This document shows, in pieces, positions 1-11,674 of a stretch of DNA of 64,000 bases. Under the pieces are notes generated by a model. It was not told the origin of the DNA, made no database searches, and saw nothing but the letters and a program-made list of their open reading frames with translations. The DNA comes from Rhizobium sp. ARZ01 (GTDB lineage: Bacteria > Pseudomonadota > Alphaproteobacteria > Rhizobiales > Rhizobiaceae), in the NCBI RefSeq assembly GCF_014851675.1, contig NZ_JACVAE010000001.1, forward strand, positions 310,001 through 374,000, in the 5' to 3' direction. The position numbers and the translations under genes are program-made. The stretch's first letter is position 1; the number at the start of each line of letters is the position of its first letter.

Positions 1-140
1 AAGCGGATTGCGGCGAATGGATCGTCCTGGTTTTGGTCGGGGTGGACGGACTTGGCGAGGGTGCGCCAGGCCGCCTTAATCTCGTCCTGGCCAGCGTCGC
101 GCTGGACACCCAACACCGCGTACGGATCACGCTTTAACAT
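1..140 (-). CDS. DnaJ-domain protein, N-terminal fragment
   Basis: Reading leftward from an ATG at 140, the first 46 codons match a J domain: a short first helix beginning MLKRDPYAVLGV, a second helix with KAAWRTLAKSVHPD, and the HPD tripeptide that stimulates the Hsp70 ATPase. The rest of the gene lies beyond the left edge, so total length and C-terminal domains cannot be seen. In related rhizobia a DnaJ-like gene commonly sits beside pdxH, which fits the neighbour at 818. Probably a cytoplasmic J-domain co-chaperone. Confidence 0.8.
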   Translation of the reverse strand, partial: MLKRDPYAVLGVQRDAGQDEIKAAWRTLAKSVHPDQNQDDPFAAIR

Positions 141-320
141 CTACCCGCTCTTCTTTGCTGGAGCCTTGCCTCTTGTAGTCTGGCAGGCCCCGCAAAGCCT
201 GCGGGGATGGATGATGCCAGCAACGTCCTAACCGATGGTTACAGCGTCCATCAGAGAATCGCATAGGCTGCGTAGGCTTACTTACTGATGCCCTAATGCC
301 AAGCTTTTCGGTCCGGCTGG

Positions 321-740
321 CTATTGCTGCCGGTCGAAGCGCGTCAGCGCCCAAATGCCATCGCCCCCGACACAGGTTCGCCCGTCATAGTTGGCAACAC
401 CGGAGTAGGAATGAAGCGTCGTGGTGAAGTCCCGGCATGTGCGCCCCGCCTCGTCGTTGAGTTCCGAGACGCTGCTGACGACGCCTGCGCTGCCCGAGAC
501 GGTGTTCGCCCAGGGGATCGGGTTGCCGGCGTTGCGGTCAAGGTCCGCAGAGGAGACTGCGTTGCGTACGGTTACTGCGTCGGAGGTGTTGTCGAGACGC
601 GCACCGGGTACCGCGCTTGTCTTGACGGCCTTGTCGACGGACATCTCCGAGGCAAAATCAAGCCCGCTCATGCAGCCCGAAAGAGGCGCAAGGCAGAGCG
701 CGAGCAGGGCGATTCGTGACCGTCTCGTCCACAATATCAT
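321..740 (-). CDS. RT0821/Lpp0805-like surface lipoprotein
   Basis: A 139-residue protein starting at the ATG at 740, which is preceded by a GGGAG ribosome site; a longer reading to 839 has no such site. The N-terminus is a lipoprotein signal: basic residues, a hydrophobic run, then a lipobox ending in LSGC, so the mature protein should be lipid-anchored at Cys22 or so. The C-terminal part holds CRDFTTTL and GGDGIWALTRF, resembling RT0821/Lpp0805-type surface proteins of alphaproteobacteria (family call from memory). Divergent from pdxH. The biochemical role is unknown. Confidence 0.75.
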   Translation of the reverse strand: MILWTRRSRIALLALCLAPLSGCMSGLDFASEMSVDKAVKTSAVPGARLDNTSDAVTVRNAVSSADLDRNAGNPIPWANTVSGSAGVVSSVSELNDEAGRTCRDFTTTLHSYSGVANYDGRTCVGGDGIWALTRFDRQQ

Positions 741-817
741 TGTCTCCCGTCGCGACTTTGCTATGACTTCAACTCCGGCGCGTCCCAACGGACCGACATT
801 CGGCATTGGATTCAAAT

Positions 818-1438
818 ATGAGCGACACAGAGTTAACAACCGGTGACTTTACCGAGGAAAGCGAACCGTTTTCCCTGTTCGGAAAATGGCTGAAGGACGC
901 GGAAAAGAGCGAGCCGAACGATCCGAACGCCGTGGCGCTCGCCACTGTCGATGCTTCCGGCCTGCCAAATGTGCGCATGGTTCTCCTGAAGGGATTCGAT
1001 GAACGCGGTTTTGTCTTCTACACGAATTTTGAGAGCCAGAAAGGGCAGGAGGTCCTCGGAGCGGGGAAGGCGGCCATGTGTTTCCACTGGAAATCGCTCC
1101 GGCGCCAGGTTCGTGTGCGTGGACCCGTCGAAGTCGTTTCCGATGCGGAGGCTGATGAATACTACGCATCCCGTCCGCGCGGCAGCCGCATAGGCGCCTG
1201 GGCCTCGAAGCAGTCCCGCCCGCTCGAGGGCCGCTTCGCGCTGGAGAAGGCCGTCGCCGAGTATACGGCGCGCTACGCGATCGGGGAAATTCCGCGCCCG
1301 CCCTATTGGTCGGGATTCCGCATCAAACCCGTCTCGATCGAGTTCTGGCACGATCGCCCCTTCCGCCTCCACGACCGGATGGAATTTCGCCGCGCAGCAG
1401 GCGGTGAGGGGTGGGAAAAGGTACGGATGTACCCCTGA
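818..1438 (+). CDS. pdxH: Pyridoxamine 5'-phosphate oxidase
   Basis: A 206-residue protein. PdxH is an FMN-dependent enzyme that oxidises pyridoxamine or pyridoxine 5'-phosphate to pyridoxal 5'-phosphate, in vitamin B6 biosynthesis and salvage. Family hallmarks are clear: [21 protein letters not shown] (FMN binding), [37 protein letters not shown] and the extreme C-terminal KVRMYP. The length is typical. The ATG at 818 is preferred over an in-frame TTG at 806. The gene appears to stand alone, divergent from the lipoprotein gene. Confidence 0.95.
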   Translation: MSDTELTTGDFTEESEPFSLFGKWLKDAEKSEPNDPNAVALATVDASGLPNVRMVLLKGFDERGFVFYTNFESQKGQEVLGAGKAAMCFHWKSLRRQVRVRGPVEVVSDAEADEYYASRPRGSRIGAWASKQSRPLEGRFALEKAVAEYTARYAIGEIPRPPYWSGFRIKPVSIEFWHDRPFRLHDRMEFRRAAGGEGWEKVRMYP

Positions 1439-1758
1439 TGCCGCTCCTCCCATGCGCTGTCGCACGCCCATGCGCGATAGCGTTTGGATCGGGGCACTCG
1501 TTGCGAAATCGAGTATGTCCCGGTCATGCGGTCCGCAGTCGAGGAGGGAGGCGGGGTCGCTTCCCACCAGATCGCACGCACAGGCCGCGAACGCCCGCCG
1601 GAGTATACAACTCCAATTGGTGTGCTATATTTTTTATCAAGGCAGGAAAACATTGAGCCCGCAGTCCGATGGACCGCGCGTTGGATTATCGTTTCAAGAC
1701 GACTTCGCACGCATCAGGGCAAGGCTGAATCCAAGGCACTCACGCGGAGGAGAATTCA
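1439..1758. other. Intergenic region between pdxH and the DUF937 gene
   Basis: About 320 bases without a convincing gene. The pyrimidine- and T-rich stretch near 1626-1640 (TATATTTTTT) could contribute a -10 element for the downstream gene, but no matching -35 was found at the right spacing. A good ribosome site (GGAGGAGAATTC) precedes the next ATG. Confidence 0.4.
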
Positions 1759-2952
1759 ATGGCCAGCAATCTTGTTTCCTATCTCATGCAGTTCTTGACC
1801 CCCGACGTGATTGCGCGACTGGCTGCTGCGCTCGGTCTTGACACCGACAAGGTCCAGCGCGGCGTTGCCGCGGCCGTACCGGCGGTGCTGGCGGGATTGG
1901 CCGGTGTCGCGGCCCAGCCCGGTGGGGCACAGAAGGTAGCGGATGCTGCCAGCCAGCAAAGCGGCGTTCTCGACAACCTCGGCGGCCTGCTCTCCGGCGG
2001 AAACCAGTCATCGCTCGTGCAAACGGGTTCGCAATTGCTGTCCTCGCTCTTAGGTGGCAACACCAGCGGCGCGCTGGCGAACGCGATCGGCAGCTATTCC
2101 GGTCTTGGCCAGAATGCTGGCGGTTCCTTGCTCGGCATGTTGGCGCCGCTAGTCATGGGCGGGATTGCAAAGAACGTTGGCAGTGACCTTTCTGCGAACG
2201 GTATTGCCGGCTTGCTGGCCGGACAGAAGGACAACATTGCGGCCGCCATGCCGACAGGCTTGAAGGACTTGCTGGGTGGCACGGGAGTGCTCGACTCACT
2301 CGGTGGGGCAGCCCGTTCGGCCTCAACAGCCGCTAGCGACGCTGCGGCGCGTGCCGCTGCTTCGGCAACAACAGCCGCTCGGTCGGCCACAGCCACAGCG
2401 CCAACCCCCACGCGCAGCAGCAACTGGCTCTATTGGCTGTTGGCAGCACTCGCGCTCCTGGCGATCCTCTACTACCTGTTCGGCCGGCCGGCCGAACGCA
2501 CGGCGGAACAGACCGCCCCGGCACCCGAGACCCCAGCTCAGACTGAGACGCAGCCCGCCCAGCCGACGACACCGGCACCTGAGACACAGACCCAAACTCA
2601 GCCTGCTACGCCCGCCGCTCCGTCGCTGACGATCGGTGGCGTCGACGTTGGCAAGCAGGTCACCGATGCCATGCGGGAGCTGGAGACGACCCTGAACGGC
2701 GTCACGGATGCCGCGACCGCGCAGGCTGCCGTGCCCAAGCTTCAAACCGCGACTGACGCGTTCGACAAAGTTGGCGGTATGCTGGGGCAGCTTTCGGCGG
2801 AGCAGAAGACCATGTTGTCGGACCTCGTCAAACCCGGAATCACGAGCCTCAACGCCTTGTTCGACAAGGTTCTGGCGCTCCCGGGTGTCTCTGACGTGCT
2901 GAAGCCGACGATCGACACCTTGAAGGCAAAGCTCGCCGCGCTGGCGCCTTGA
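1759..2952 (+). CDS. DUF937 membrane protein
   Basis: A 397-residue protein. Residues 1-175 form a glycine/alanine-rich DUF937 (YidB-like) region with LTPDVIARLAAALGL near the start. A low-complexity Ala/Thr segment follows, then one transmembrane helix at about residues 222-240 (WLYWLLAALALLAILYYLF). A Pro/Thr/Gln/Glu-rich linker (about 245-290) leads to a C-terminal helical domain. The inferred topology is a cytoplasmic N-domain and an exported linker and C-domain. The function is unknown. It is closely followed by a hairpin terminator and another unknown gene. Confidence 0.75.
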   Translation: MASNLVSYLMQFLTPDVIARLAAALGLDTDKVQRGVAAAVPAVLAGLAGVAAQPGGAQKVADAASQQSGVLDNLGGLLSGGNQSSLVQTGSQLLSSLLGGNTSGALANAIGSYSGLGQNAGGSLLGMLAPLVMGGIAKNVGSDLSANGIAGLLAGQKDNIAAAMPTGLKDLLGGTGVLDSLGGAARSASTAASDAAARAAASATTAARSATATAPTPTRSSNWLYWLLAALALLAILYYLFGRPAERTAEQTAPAPETPAQTETQPAQPTTPAPETQTQTQPATPAAPSLTIGGVDVGKQVTDAMRELETTLNGVTDAATAQAAVPKLQTATDAFDKVGGMLGQLSAEQKTMLSDLVKPGITSLNALFDKVLALPGVSDVLKPTIDTLKAKLAALAP

Positions 2953-2960
2953 CCTCGTAA

Positions 2961-2996
2961 AGAGCGATCGCCGGCCTGGGGCCGGCGGTGCTCTTT
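2961..2996 (+). terminator. Hairpin terminator after the DUF937 gene
   Basis: Outer arms AGAGC and GCTCT enclose an inner GCCGGCC/GGCCGGC stem and are followed by TTTC. It lies 9 bases after the stop codon. Confidence 0.6.
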
Positions 2997-3045
2997 CGAT
3001 CGGATTTTCCCGCACTTCTACCGCTGCTAGAGGAGGCGATCAGCC

Positions 3046-3543
3046 ATGGCTGACAAATCGACTTTTACTCCCGATGAATGGAACCAACTTTTGCAAGGCG
3101 TGATGGCGGCGGGAATTGCCGTCACCGCCGCCGAACCGAGCGGTCTTTGGGGTATGCTGAAGGAGGGAATGGCGAGCAGCCGCGCTCTGCTACAGGCCAA
3201 GTCCGGTGCAGGATCGACGCAATTGATGACGGCTGTCGTCGAGAGCTTTGAGACCTCCGAAGGCCGCAATGCTGCCCGCGACGGGCTGCAAGCCGCACTG
3301 AAAGGCGCGAAATCCGACGAGATCAAGGCGAAATGCATCGAGTCGGTCCGTCAGGCGGCGGATGTCGTTGATGCCAAAGCGCCTGCAGATGCACCGGCCT
3401 TCAAGGCCTGGCTCCTTCAGATCAGCAAGGATGTCGCCGAAGCCTCCAAGGAGGGCGGGTTCCTCGGATTCGGGGGCACGCCAGTGAGCGAGGCGGAGAA
3501 GGCGACGGTCGGCGAGATCTCTTCAGCCCTCAAGCTTGCTTAG
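3046..3543 (+). CDS. Conserved hypothetical protein
   Basis: A 165-residue soluble, mostly helical protein with no signal peptide or membrane segment. The start is supported by an upstream GAGGAGGC. The sequence (FTPDEWNQLLQGVMAAGIAVTAAEPSGLWG at the N-terminus, FLGFGGTPVSEAEK near the C-terminus) resembles unnamed rhizobial proteins. It lies in the same direction as the DUF937 gene but is separated from it by a terminator. No function can be assigned. Confidence 0.7.
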   Translation: MADKSTFTPDEWNQLLQGVMAAGIAVTAAEPSGLWGMLKEGMASSRALLQAKSGAGSTQLMTAVVESFETSEGRNAARDGLQAALKGAKSDEIKAKCIESVRQAADVVDAKAPADAPAFKAWLLQISKDVAEASKEGGFLGFGGTPVSEAEKATVGEISSALKLA

Positions 3544-3604
3544 ACGGTCTTCGAGCCGCACAGCCAGTCTCCGTGGAGGAGCATCGCCGCTTGGAATGCC
3601 GGGG

Positions 3605-4660
3605 TCAGCGGCGCAGGAGTCTGAACGGTATGCCGGACGCCAGCGCCGAAACATACTTGCGTTTTTGGTAGAGCCCGTTCAGCGAGATCCGCGGCAAGGC
3701 CATGGGCGTGTCGAAGCTTCGTGCGTCGAGTGTTCCGGGATCGGTCGTGACCGCAACCGTGAAGCCCAACTCGGCGGCAAGCCTGTGTTCGCGTTGGGAA
3801 ACGGTGGGGCTGAAGCCGTATGGGTATGCGAAGGCAACGGGGCGGATGCCGGTGATGCATTCCAGCCGTTCGGCAGATGCCTGCATTTCTTCCCTTGCCT
3901 CGTGTTCGTCGAGCCGCGCCAGGGCGCGATGACTGATGGTATGAGCGCCGAGGGTGGCAAGCGGGTTCAGCACCAGGCTCTTCAGTTCCGGCTCGCGCAT
4001 GATCAGTCGCTCGGTGATCAGCAGCGGGTCGACGTCGTTGGCCTTGGCCACGGCGTCGAGGGTCCTGATTGCGGTCGTCTCATCCCCGGAGTGAATGAAC
4101 GCAGTGAATCGGGCGAAGGCAGCCTCTTTGTGCCGGTTGGTTGCCAAGGGCAGCGTCACCGGCCCGGAGCCGAAATCGAACTCGAGGTGCGGCAGGGCAC
4201 GCAGGAGTTCGGTCAGGGTTTCCCACCAGATGCTGTGCGTACGGCAGGCGAAGCCCCCGGTGACAAAAACCGTGAACGGAACGCGATGCTCCGTGAAGAC
4301 CGGCTGCGCGTGGAGGGCATTGTTTCGATAGCCATCATCGAGCGTGAAGGCTGCAAACCGCTCTTTGGGGCGAGCAATCGCCATCCGCGCGGCAAGCTGG
4401 TGCAGGGCAACGAACTGGTAGCCCTCGGCTGCGAGAAAGCGGATCGTTTCGTCAAGAAACTCCGGTGTGACTTCCAGATGAGCGTTGGGGTCGAAGGGAT
4501 GCTCGACCTTCGGCCGCACATGGTGCAGCGTGAAGATCGCGCCACGACCACGCGCGGACGCCAACAGTCCTGCTCTGCCGGCCAGGTTCGATAGTTCCAG
4601 GCCGCCCGCAATGGCGGCGCGCTTGAGGCTCTGGCGCATAACATTTTGCAATGTCGACAT
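3605..4660 (-). CDS. Polysaccharide deacetylase family protein
   Basis: A 351-residue protein with a NodB-homology carbohydrate esterase fold. The catalytic and metal motifs are visible: FTLDDGYRNN (the DD of motif 1), LGAHTISH (His-x3-His zinc motif) and the later AFAYPYGF motif. Such enzymes remove N- or O-acetyl groups from surface polysaccharides. No signal peptide is apparent; the N-terminus is basic and amphipathic. The substrate cannot be told from the sequence. It is convergent with the gene ending at 3543. Confidence 0.85.
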   Translation of the reverse strand: MSTLQNVMRQSLKRAAIAGGLELSNLAGRAGLLASARGRGAIFTLHHVRPKVEHPFDPNAHLEVTPEFLDETIRFLAAEGYQFVALHQLAARMAIARPKERFAAFTLDDGYRNNALHAQPVFTEHRVPFTVFVTGGFACRTHSIWWETLTELLRALPHLEFDFGSGPVTLPLATNRHKEAAFARFTAFIHSGDETTAIRTLDAVAKANDVDPLLITERLIMREPELKSLVLNPLATLGAHTISHRALARLDEHEAREEMQASAERLECITGIRPVAFAYPYGFSPTVSQREHRLAAELGFTVAVTTDPGTLDARSFDTPMALPRISLNGLYQKRKYVSALASGIPFRLLRR

Positions 4661-4758
4661 CTGCGCTCCCTAGGCGATTCTCTTGCCGCCTTTATGCGGG
4701 TGCTATGGTATCCGCGCGGTTAACGCGCCTGGCGATGTCCGGCATTCGCGGACGTGAT

Positions 4759-6174
4759 TCAGGCCTTCGTGCCGCCGACGGTGATCTGGTCCATCCGCAG
4801 ATGCGGCTGGCCGACACCGACCGGAACGCTCTGCCCAGCCTTGCCGCACATGCCGATGCCGGTATCCAATTTGGAGTCGTTGCCGATCATCGTCACCCGG
4901 CGCATCGCCTCCGGGCCATTGCCGATGATCATCGCGCCTTTCACCGGCGCGCCGATCTTTCCGTCTTCGATCAGATAGGCCTCGGTGCAGCCGAAGACGA
5001 ACTTGCCGGAGGTGATGTCAACCTGACCGCCGCCGAAGGAGACTGCGTAGATGCCGTTCTTCACCGAGGCGATGATCTCGTCCGGGGTCTTGTCGCCGGA
5101 AAGCATGTAGGTGTTGGTCATGCGTGGCATCGGGCTGTGGGCATAGGACTGGCGCCGGCCGTTGCCGGTCGCCTTCATGCCCATCAGGCGCGCATTCTGC
5201 CGGTCCTGCATGTAGCCGACCAGCTTGCCGTCCTCGATCAGCAGGTTGTAGCCGGAGGGGGTGCCCTCATCGTCGATGGTCAGCGAGCCGCGGCGCGCCT
5301 CGATCGTCCCGTCGTCAACGACCGTGACACCCTTTGCTGCCACCTGCTCGCCGAGCAGCCCGGAAAAGGCCGAGGTTTTCTTGCGGTTGAAGTCGCCCTC
5401 GAGGCCGTGGCCGACGGCCTCATGCAGCATGACGCCGGGCCAGCCTGACGAAAGCACGACGTCCATTGTGCCTGCCGGCGCCTCGATCGCCTCCAGGTTC
5501 ACCAGCGCCTGTCGCAACGCTTCGTCTGCGCCGTGCTGCCAGCTTTCCGTGGTCAGGAATTCGCCGAAGCCGCGGCGTCCGCCCATTCCGAATGAACCGC
5601 TCTCCTGCCGGTCGCCTTCGCCGACGACGACGGAGATATTGATGCGCGTCATGGGGCGAATGTCGGTGACCTTGTGGCCATCGGCCCGCAGGATGTTGAC
5701 CACCTGCCAGCTTGCCGCGATCGACGCAGTGACCTGGCGGACCTTCGGTTCCTTGCTGCGCAGGTAGGCGTCGATATCCTGCAGCAGCGCCACCTTCTCT
5801 TCGAAAGTCGGGCTGCCGATTGGGTTTTCCGGCCCATAGAGGCGGCGGTTCGTGCCCTGCGGGGCCGCCGCGTAAGTGCCGGCATATCCGCGCGTAACCG
5901 CTGCTGCGGCATCCGCTGCCCGCTTCAGCGCCGAGAGCGACATTTCCCCCGAATGCGCGTAGCCGACGGCTTCGCCCGCAACCGCGCGCAGCCCAAACCC
6001 CTGGTCCGTGTTGAAGCTGCCGCCCTTTAGGCGCCCGTTGTCGAAGGTCAGCGACTCCGCCTGGGCGTGCTCGAGATAGAGTTCGCCATCGTCCGCGTTT
6101 GCAAGCGTCTGGCTGAGGACCTTGCGCACGGCCGCTTCGTCGGCGTCAAATAGGGAGAGGAGATCGGTGTTCAT
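4759..6174 (-). CDS. tldD: Metalloprotease TldD
   Basis: A 471-residue TldD subunit, starting at the ATG at 6174 (GGAG ribosome site); an in-frame upstream ATG at 6210 lacks one. TldD partners with TldE/PmbA to form a zinc protease that trims unfolded peptides and matures some RiPPs and gyrase-targeting peptides. The zinc motif HEAVGHGLEGD is at about residues 250-260, and C-terminal GFGGGQVDITSGKFVF-like features are present. No PmbA partner lies within the window. It is transcribed away from the cta operon. Confidence 0.95.
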   Translation of the reverse strand: MNTDLLSLFDADEAAVRKVLSQTLANADDGELYLEHAQAESLTFDNGRLKGGSFNTDQGFGLRAVAGEAVGYAHSGEMSLSALKRAADAAAAVTRGYAGTYAAAPQGTNRRLYGPENPIGSPTFEEKVALLQDIDAYLRSKEPKVRQVTASIAASWQVVNILRADGHKVTDIRPMTRINISVVVGEGDRQESGSFGMGGRRGFGEFLTTESWQHGADEALRQALVNLEAIEAPAGTMDVVLSSGWPGVMLHEAVGHGLEGDFNRKKTSAFSGLLGEQVAAKGVTVVDDGTIEARRGSLTIDDEGTPSGYNLLIEDGKLVGYMQDRQNARLMGMKATGNGRRQSYAHSPMPRMTNTYMLSGDKTPDEIIASVKNGIYAVSFGGGQVDITSGKFVFGCTEAYLIEDGKIGAPVKGAMIIGNGPEAMRRVTMIGNDSKLDTGIGMCGKAGQSVPVGVGQPHLRMDQITVGGTKA

Positions 6175-6312
6175 GGGGAGCTCCGCGGGCGATATCGTTT
6201 TGCCCACCATGTAGAGAGCCGGTCGGAAAACGACAAGCTTTCACCTGTTCAGCGGGTTCAGTTGGGCGTCAACGGGATAGCGGTGTGCTGTACCTGTCAG
6301 GTCCGAGTGCGC

Positions 6313-6846
6313 TTAAGGCAGGGCGTCATAACCCTCGCCGAACCCCTTCAGGTCGACGGGAATGCCGATGCCCTCTTCGGGTGACTGGAAGACGATGAAG
6401 GTGGCAGTCGCGCCGGAGCGGAAGGTCTTCAAAAGCTCCTCCTCCAGGACGACTTCCGCATAGCAGCCGTCAGAGAAGCAGCGGACGAAATAGGCACGGC
6501 CGATGTCCTTGCCGTCGACGTTGAGGCCAAGCCCGTTCGGCAGCAGAACGCCAAGCGGCGCAAGCACGCGCAGGATCTTCGCCTTGCGGTCGGCCGTTTT
6601 CAGGACGACGACCGAAAGGCCGACCTCGGGACGGTCCTCCGCGATCACGTTTTGCATCAGGGCGCATTGTTCGGCCGAAGCGCCGGCCGGCTGGTCGCAC
6701 ACGATCGACCATGCGCCATGGTTGGATTTCACCGTGCCCGGCTGTTGCTGTGCCTGAGAAAGAGCAGGCGAGCTCACCGCGACCATGGCTAGAGCGGCAA
6801 AGGCGCCAAACGTCCTGGCCAGACGCGAAGGGGAACCGGAACCCAT
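6313..6846 (-). CDS. Invasion-associated locus B (IalB) family exported protein
   Basis: A 177-residue protein. The chosen start at 6846 has a GAGG five bases upstream; the reading frame extends further but without a ribosome site. A cleavable signal peptide (ARTFGAFAALAMVAVSSPALSQA) precedes an IalB-like domain with SIVCDQ, CALMQ and a later paired-cysteine segment (FVRCFSDGCYAEV). IalB proteins are periplasmic or surface proteins in Bartonella, Brucella and rhizobia with poorly defined roles. It is divergent from ctaC. Confidence 0.8.
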   Translation of the reverse strand: MGSGSPSRLARTFGAFAALAMVAVSSPALSQAQQQPGTVKSNHGAWSIVCDQPAGASAEQCALMQNVIAEDRPEVGLSVVVLKTADRKAKILRVLAPLGVLLPNGLGLNVDGKDIGRAYFVRCFSDGCYAEVVLEEELLKTFRSGATATFIVFQSPEEGIGIPVDLKGFGEGYDALP

Positions 6847-7252
6847 GAGAACCTCGAAATCTCGAATCATACGCGCCATTCTTGAATAGCGATGGCAGAA
6901 AATAAAAGCCCCTAGCGCTCTTTTCCAGTCTATGCGGCGGAAATTGGACGTCGTAGCCGAATCTTTGCGCAAGCGGGCTTGCCACATGACAATTCGTCGT
7001 GGCGGTGGGCAAACTTCACACCTCTGTCTGTCTGGGTCGCACTCCGGTTGAGGGGCCACCAGCGGCCCCAATTATAAAGAGTCTGGTGAAAATTTGGCTG
7101 TCGGCCCTCCAGACTTGCGTTTGCGCAAAAATGACGCATGGGCATTCATCCGAGGCGGTTGCGGCGAGCCGGAAACTGTGATTTTAAGCACTCAGCATTG
7201 CAGGATTCTGCGCGTTGTTTGATCCCAATCAAACACTTTGGGGAGATATGTT
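6847..7252. other. Divergent intergenic region between ialB-like gene and ctaC
   Basis: About 400 bases without a convincing gene. It must carry the promoters of both divergent transcripts. The one clear element is the FNR/FixK-type palindrome at 7217-7234, listed separately. Confidence 0.6.
7217..7234. promoter_or_regulatory. FNR/FixK-type box upstream of ctaC
   Basis: The sequence GTTTGATCCCAATCAAAC is a perfect 7-bp inverted repeat containing TTGAT-N4-ATCAA, the consensus of FNR/FixK anaeroboxes. It ends only 18 bases before the GTG of ctaC and just before its GGGGAGA ribosome site. That position suits repression of the high-oxygen aa3 oxidase under microaerobic conditions rather than activation. 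The regulatory direction is inferred. Confidence 0.75.
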
Positions 7253-9818
<2,566 letters not shown>

Positions 9819-9835
9819 GGTCCTACACGAACACG

Positions 9836-9860
9836 GAGGCCGCCGTTCAACGGCGGCCTC
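9836..9860 (+). terminator. Perfect hairpin between ctaD and ctaB
   Basis: GAGGCCGCCGTT and AACGGCGGCCTC form a perfect 12-bp inverted repeat around one central base, 18 bases after the ctaD stop. There is no T-run, so partial termination or mRNA end-stabilisation is likelier than full termination. It would let ctaCD outnumber the assembly genes downstream. Confidence 0.6.
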
Positions 9861-9908
9861 TCCAGATACCAGGCCGAAGGTGTCGGCCCCAGCGATTAGA
9901 CAGGCAAT

Positions 9909-10865
9909 ATGGCAATCATCGATCATCACGAAGCGACTGCGGAGGGCGGGGACATGGTCCTCTCTGAGGCGACAGCACGGGATTTTTTCGAGCTCCTGAA
10001 GCCGCGCGTCATGTCGCTCGTCGTCTTCACGGCGTTTGCCGGCCTTGTGCTGGCGCCCGGCAACATCAATCCGGTTATCGGCCTGATCGCCATTCTCTGC
10101 ATTGCGGTCGGCGCCGGCGCGTCGGGTGCACTCAACATGTGGTACGACGCAGACATTGACGCTGTCATGTCGCGCACCGCAAAACGTCCCATTCCTTCCG
10201 GCCGTGTCCAGCCGCGCGAAGCGCTCGCCTTCGGGCTGACGCTGTCCGCCTTCTCGGTTGTGATCCTCGGTCTCGCGGTCAACTGGCTTTCCGCCGGTCT
10301 GCTCGCCTTCACCATCTTCTTCTATGCCGTGATCTACACGATGTGGCTGAAGCGCTCGACGCCGCAGAACATCGTTATCGGCGGAGCCGCCGGCGCATTC
10401 CCGCCGATGATCGGCTGGGCCTGCGTGACGAACGGCGTTTCCATCGAGAGCATCGTCCTTTTCCTCATCACCTTCCTCTGGACGCCGGCGCATTTCTGGG
10501 CGCTCGCACTGTTCAAAATGCGCGACTACGGCGCTGTCGGCGTGCCGATGTTGCCGAACGTGGCAGGTGAGAAGACCACGAAGCACCAGATCCTGATCTA
10601 TGCGGTGCTTACGGCCATCATCTCCGTGGTGCCGAGCTGTCTTGGCTTTGCGAGCTTCGGCTACGGCATCTTTGCCGCCGCCATGGGTGCCGCATTCGTC
10701 TGGTATTCGATCGGCGTGCTGCGTATGCCGGAAGAAGATCGCGTCATGGTTCCGGCGAAGAAGCTGTTCGGCTATTCGATCTTCTACCTCTTCGCCATCT
10801 TTTCCGGCCTGATGATCGATCACGCCGTCATGGCTGCCGGCTGGACGGCAGGATGGAGTTTCTGA
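9909..10865 (+). CDS. ctaB: Protohaem IX farnesyltransferase (haem O synthase)
   Basis: A 318-residue UbiA-superfamily membrane enzyme that attaches a farnesyl group to haem B, making haem O, the precursor of haem A for CtaD. The first Asp-rich prenyl-diphosphate motif is [15 protein letters not shown] with the following KRPIPSGR, and the second region is around [21 protein letters not shown]. Multiple membrane helices run throughout. Its stop overlaps the start of the next small gene by one base (TGATG), so translation is probably coupled. Confidence 0.95.
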   Translation: MAIIDHHEATAEGGDMVLSEATARDFFELLKPRVMSLVVFTAFAGLVLAPGNINPVIGLIAILCIAVGAGASGALNMWYDADIDAVMSRTAKRPIPSGRVQPREALAFGLTLSAFSVVILGLAVNWLSAGLLAFTIFFYAVIYTMWLKRSTPQNIVIGGAAGAFPPMIGWACVTNGVSIESIVLFLITFLWTPAHFWALALFKMRDYGAVGVPMLPNVAGEKTTKHQILIYAVLTAIISVVPSCLGFASFGYGIFAAAMGAAFVWYSIGVLRMPEEDRVMVPAKKLFGYSIFYLFAIFSGLMIDHAVMAAGWTAGWSF

Positions 10866-11008
10866 TGGAAACCATTGCTCTCAACGACAAGCAGAAGAAG
10901 TCGCGGCGCGGTCGCAATGTCGCGCTCGCCGTGACACTCGCCGGCCTTGTGGTCCTTTTCTACATCATCACGCTGGTGAAATTCGCCGGCGGCGGTATGG
11001 CGGGCTGA
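10865..11008 (+). CDS. CoxF-like small membrane protein of the cta operon
   Basis: A 47-residue open frame between ctaB and ctaG. It has a basic N-terminus (KQKKSRRGRN), one transmembrane helix at about residues 19-39 (VALAVTLAGLVVLFYIITLVK) and a Gly-rich tail ending GGGMAG. Its start overlaps the ctaB stop, and its stop is 3 bases before ctaG. Small single-helix proteins at this position in rhizobial cox operons are called CoxF. It is presumably an assembly or accessory factor for the aa3 oxidase; its exact role is unknown. Short enough to be missed by many gene finders. Confidence 0.8.
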   Translation: METIALNDKQKKSRRGRNVALAVTLAGLVVLFYIITLVKFAGGGMAG

Positions 11009-11011
11009 AGC

Positions 11012-11614
11012 ATGTCGGATATCAAAGCCAGCAAGAAGCAGAAGAAGGGTAACGGCACGATCGTCGCGGTTTGCCTGACGTTTGTCGTCGGCATGCTCGG
11101 CATGGCCTATGCCGCCGTTCCGCTCTACGACATGTTCTGCAAGGTGACCGGCTACGGCGGAACGACGCAACGCGTCGAGCAGGCGTCCTCCGTCATCCTC
11201 GACAAGAAGATCAAGGTTCGTTTCGATGCCAATACCGGACCGGGTCTGCCGTGGACCTTCGAACCCGTCCAGCGCGAGCTCGAGCTGAAGATCGGCGAGA
11301 CCGTGCAGGTCATGTACAAGGCACGCAACACTTCGAATGCCGACGCGACCGGGCAGGCGACGTTCAACGTCACGCCGCAGGCGGCCGGTGCCTACTTCAA
11401 CAAAGTGGAGTGCTTCTGCTTCACCGAGACGACGTTGAAGCCCGGCGAGGAGATGGACATGCCGGTTGTGTTTTTCGTCGATCCGGCGATCGTCGAACCG
11501 GTCGAGACCAAGGACATTCATACCATTACGCTTTCCTACACTTTCTTTCCGCACGAGAAGACGAAGCCGGTGGCTTCGGCGGACAAGGCCGATGAGGAAA
11601 CGAGCAAACTTTGA
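11012..11614 (+). CDS. ctaG: Cytochrome c oxidase assembly protein CtaG (Cox11)
   Basis: A 200-residue copper chaperone that delivers Cu to the CuB site of subunit I. A short cytoplasmic lysine-rich N-terminus is followed by one membrane helix (about 15-37, ending [15 protein letters not shown]) and a periplasmic Ig-like domain. The copper-binding motif VECFCFTE is clear (Cys-x-Cys), as is the conserved PVVFFVDP. It starts 3 bases after the small CoxF-like gene. Confidence 0.95.
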   Translation: MSDIKASKKQKKGNGTIVAVCLTFVVGMLGMAYAAVPLYDMFCKVTGYGGTTQRVEQASSVILDKKIKVRFDANTGPGLPWTFEPVQRELELKIGETVQVMYKARNTSNADATGQATFNVTPQAAGAYFNKVECFCFTETTLKPGEEMDMPVVFFVDPAIVEPVETKDIHTITLSYTFFPHEKTKPVASADKADEETSKL

Positions 11615-11674
11615 AAGACACGCGTTTCCGGCTAAGCCGGGGACGAGAACGCGATACATTCGGGGATGACTGAC

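Noticed and set aside
3536..4594. 352-codon + strand frame
   Set aside because: Antisense shadow of the polysaccharide deacetylase, which has clear catalytic motifs.
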